Assembly (NCBI GenBank): GCA_011055475.1
Contig: DSDH01000689.1
Span: 1-13,898, forward strand
Reading direction: 5' to 3'
DNA from: Phycisphaerales bacterium
GTDB lineage: Bacteria > Planctomycetota > Phycisphaerae > Sedimentisphaerales > Anaerohalosphaeraceae
DNA: 13,898 bases
The position numbers and the translations under genes are program-made. The notes under the pieces were generated by a model. That model saw only the letters and a program-made list of their open reading frames with translations, was not told the DNA's origin and did no database searches. Below are positions 12,983-13,898 of the stretch, piece by piece (positions within the stretch are counted from its first letter, which is position 1; each line of letters begins with the position of its first letter).

Positions 12983-13898
12983 TCATTGCACTTTCCTGCG
13001 TTTTCCAAACGTCTTTTCGATCAGCACGTAGAACAGCGGCACAAAAAGGACCACCAGAACGGTACCCGTAATCATGCCGCCCAGAACCACCGTGCCGATG
13101 GCGTTCATGGCCCCGCCGCCGGCGCCCGTACTGAAGGCCAGCGGCAGCACGGACAAACCGGTCGTCATGGACGTCATAAGGATCGGCCGAAGCCGCAGCT
13201 TCACCGCCTGCAACGCGGCCTCGATCAGGCCCGCGCCCCCGGCGACGCCTCCCATGGCGAACTGGACTATCAAAATCGCGTTCTTGGTGGCCAGGCCGAG
13301 CGTGTTCAACATCCCAATCTGAAAGTAGACATCGCTGGGCAATCCCCGCAACGTCGTTGCGGCGATGCCGCCCACCACGCCCAGAGGCAGGATCAACAGG
13401 ACCACGATGGGAATATCCCATTTCCCGTACAACGCCGCCAGAAAGAGAAAAACGACCAGAATGGAAAAGGTATAAAGCAGTCCGGTCTGGGCGGAGGCCT
13501 GCCGCTCCTGGTAGGAAAGACCCGTCCAGTCGTAACCGACCCCCTGGGGCAATCTGGAGGTCAGCTCCTCCATGGCGCGCATGGCCTCGCCGGAACTCCG
13601 GCCCGGCGTTGCCTCGCCCCAGATATTCATGGATGGAAAGCCGTTGAACCGCTCCAGCCGCGGCGAACCGCTTGTCCACCGACCGCTTGCGAACGAGGAA
13701 AAGGGCACCATCTTCCCGGCGGCATTCCGCACGTACAGCCGGTCCAGGTCTTCCGGCAACATGCGATACGGGGCGTCCGCCTGGACGTAGACCCGTTTAA
13801 CCCGTCCGCCTTGGATGAAATCGTTGACATAGGCGCTACCGAAGGCCGCCGCGATGGTGTTGTGCACCGCGTTGATGGGCAGTCCCTGGGCCCCGGCC
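12983..13898 (-). CDS. RND multidrug efflux transporter (AcrB/HAE1 type), C-terminal part
   Basis: The gene enters from the right edge; about 304 C-terminal residues are visible, out of roughly 1,040 in the family. The fragment begins in the periplasmic docking/porter region (GLPINAVHNTI, then GSAYVNDFIQGGRVKRVYVQ, which closely resembles AcrB). It continues with transmembrane helices 8-12, including LGLATKNAILIVQF with the lysine equivalent to the proton-relay K940 of AcrB. It ends with LRPILMTSM, GAGGGAMNAIGT and FVPLFYVLIEKTFGKR. The cytoplasmic loop after KNAILIVQF is shortened to MGGVAGGAGLIEAALQAV. An internal GTG at 13867 is not the start, because the conserved sequence continues upstream. 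The pump works as a proton-driven trimer in the inner membrane with the channel encoded next. Substrates cannot be told from this part. Confidence 0.95.
   Translation of the reverse strand, partial: AGAQGLPINAVHNTIAAAFGSAYVNDFIQGGRVKRVYVQADAPYRMLPEDLDRLYVRNAAGKMVPFSSFASGRWTSGSPRLERFNGFPSMNIWGEATPGRSSGEAMRAMEELTSRLPQGVGYDWTGLSYQERQASAQTGLLYTFSILVVFLFLAALYGKWDIPIVVLLILPLGVVGGIAATTLRGLPSDVYFQIGMLNTLGLATKNAILIVQFAMGGVAGGAGLIEAALQAVKLRLRPILMTSMTTGLSVLPLAFSTGAGGGAMNAIGTVVLGGMITGTVLVVLFVPLFYVLIEKTFGKRRKVQ

Noticed and set aside
11620..13071. 483-residue plus-strand open frame opposite the efflux channel
   Set aside because: Antisense shadow; low-complexity Arg/Gly/Pro-rich translation without domains.
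1..13898. tRNA or rRNA genes, CRISPR arrays, insertion sequences, integrases or defence genes
   Set aside because: Both strands were read for these; no repeats, transposase motifs or cloverleaf-like sequences were seen.

Overview
The window looks like chromosomal DNA from a GC-rich planctomycete, probably class Phycisphaerae. Three features suggest this: a PQQ-type beta-propeller protein ending in a single dockerin-like calcium loop followed by a HWLEC tail, a lipoprotein made of DUF11 repeats, and a LacI-type DNA-binding domain with a long QCRIS-type wing. The assignment is inference from protein style; there is no rRNA, tRNA or other phylogenetic marker here.

Layout. 1-131 (-) is the N-terminal part of a LacI-family repressor. 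A perfect 24-bp palindrome sits on its own promoter, so autorepression is likely. 404-2002 (+) is a cysteine-containing DUF11 lipoprotein with its own promoter and a strong intrinsic terminator. 2330-3832 (+) is asparaginyl-tRNA synthetase with an unusual charged helical insertion. 3985-5074 (+) is a two-gene unit: nrdR, preceded by two NrdR boxes 31 bp apart, then a second ATP-cone protein with an uncharacterised C-terminal module. 5095-5820 (-) is an unrecognised lipoprotein.

5929-9213 (-) is the branched-chain amino acid operon ilvB-ilvN-ilvC. It reads from a good sigma70-like promoter through a leader of about 205 nt. The leader holds alternative hairpins and a possible Val/Leu-rich leader peptide. 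9576-11078 (-) is the secreted propeller/dockerin protein. 11506-13898 (-) is an efflux operon: the 3' part of an RND (AcrB/HAE1-type) pump followed by a TolC/OprM-type outer-membrane lipoprotein channel.

Most of the window is housekeeping. There is no mobile element, CRISPR array, RNA gene or obvious defence system. The parts that deserve a second look are the regulatory DNA (LacI palindrome, paired NrdR boxes, ilv leader) and three protein oddities: the AsnRS insertion, the ATP-cone partner of NrdR, and the acidic cofactor loop of IlvC.
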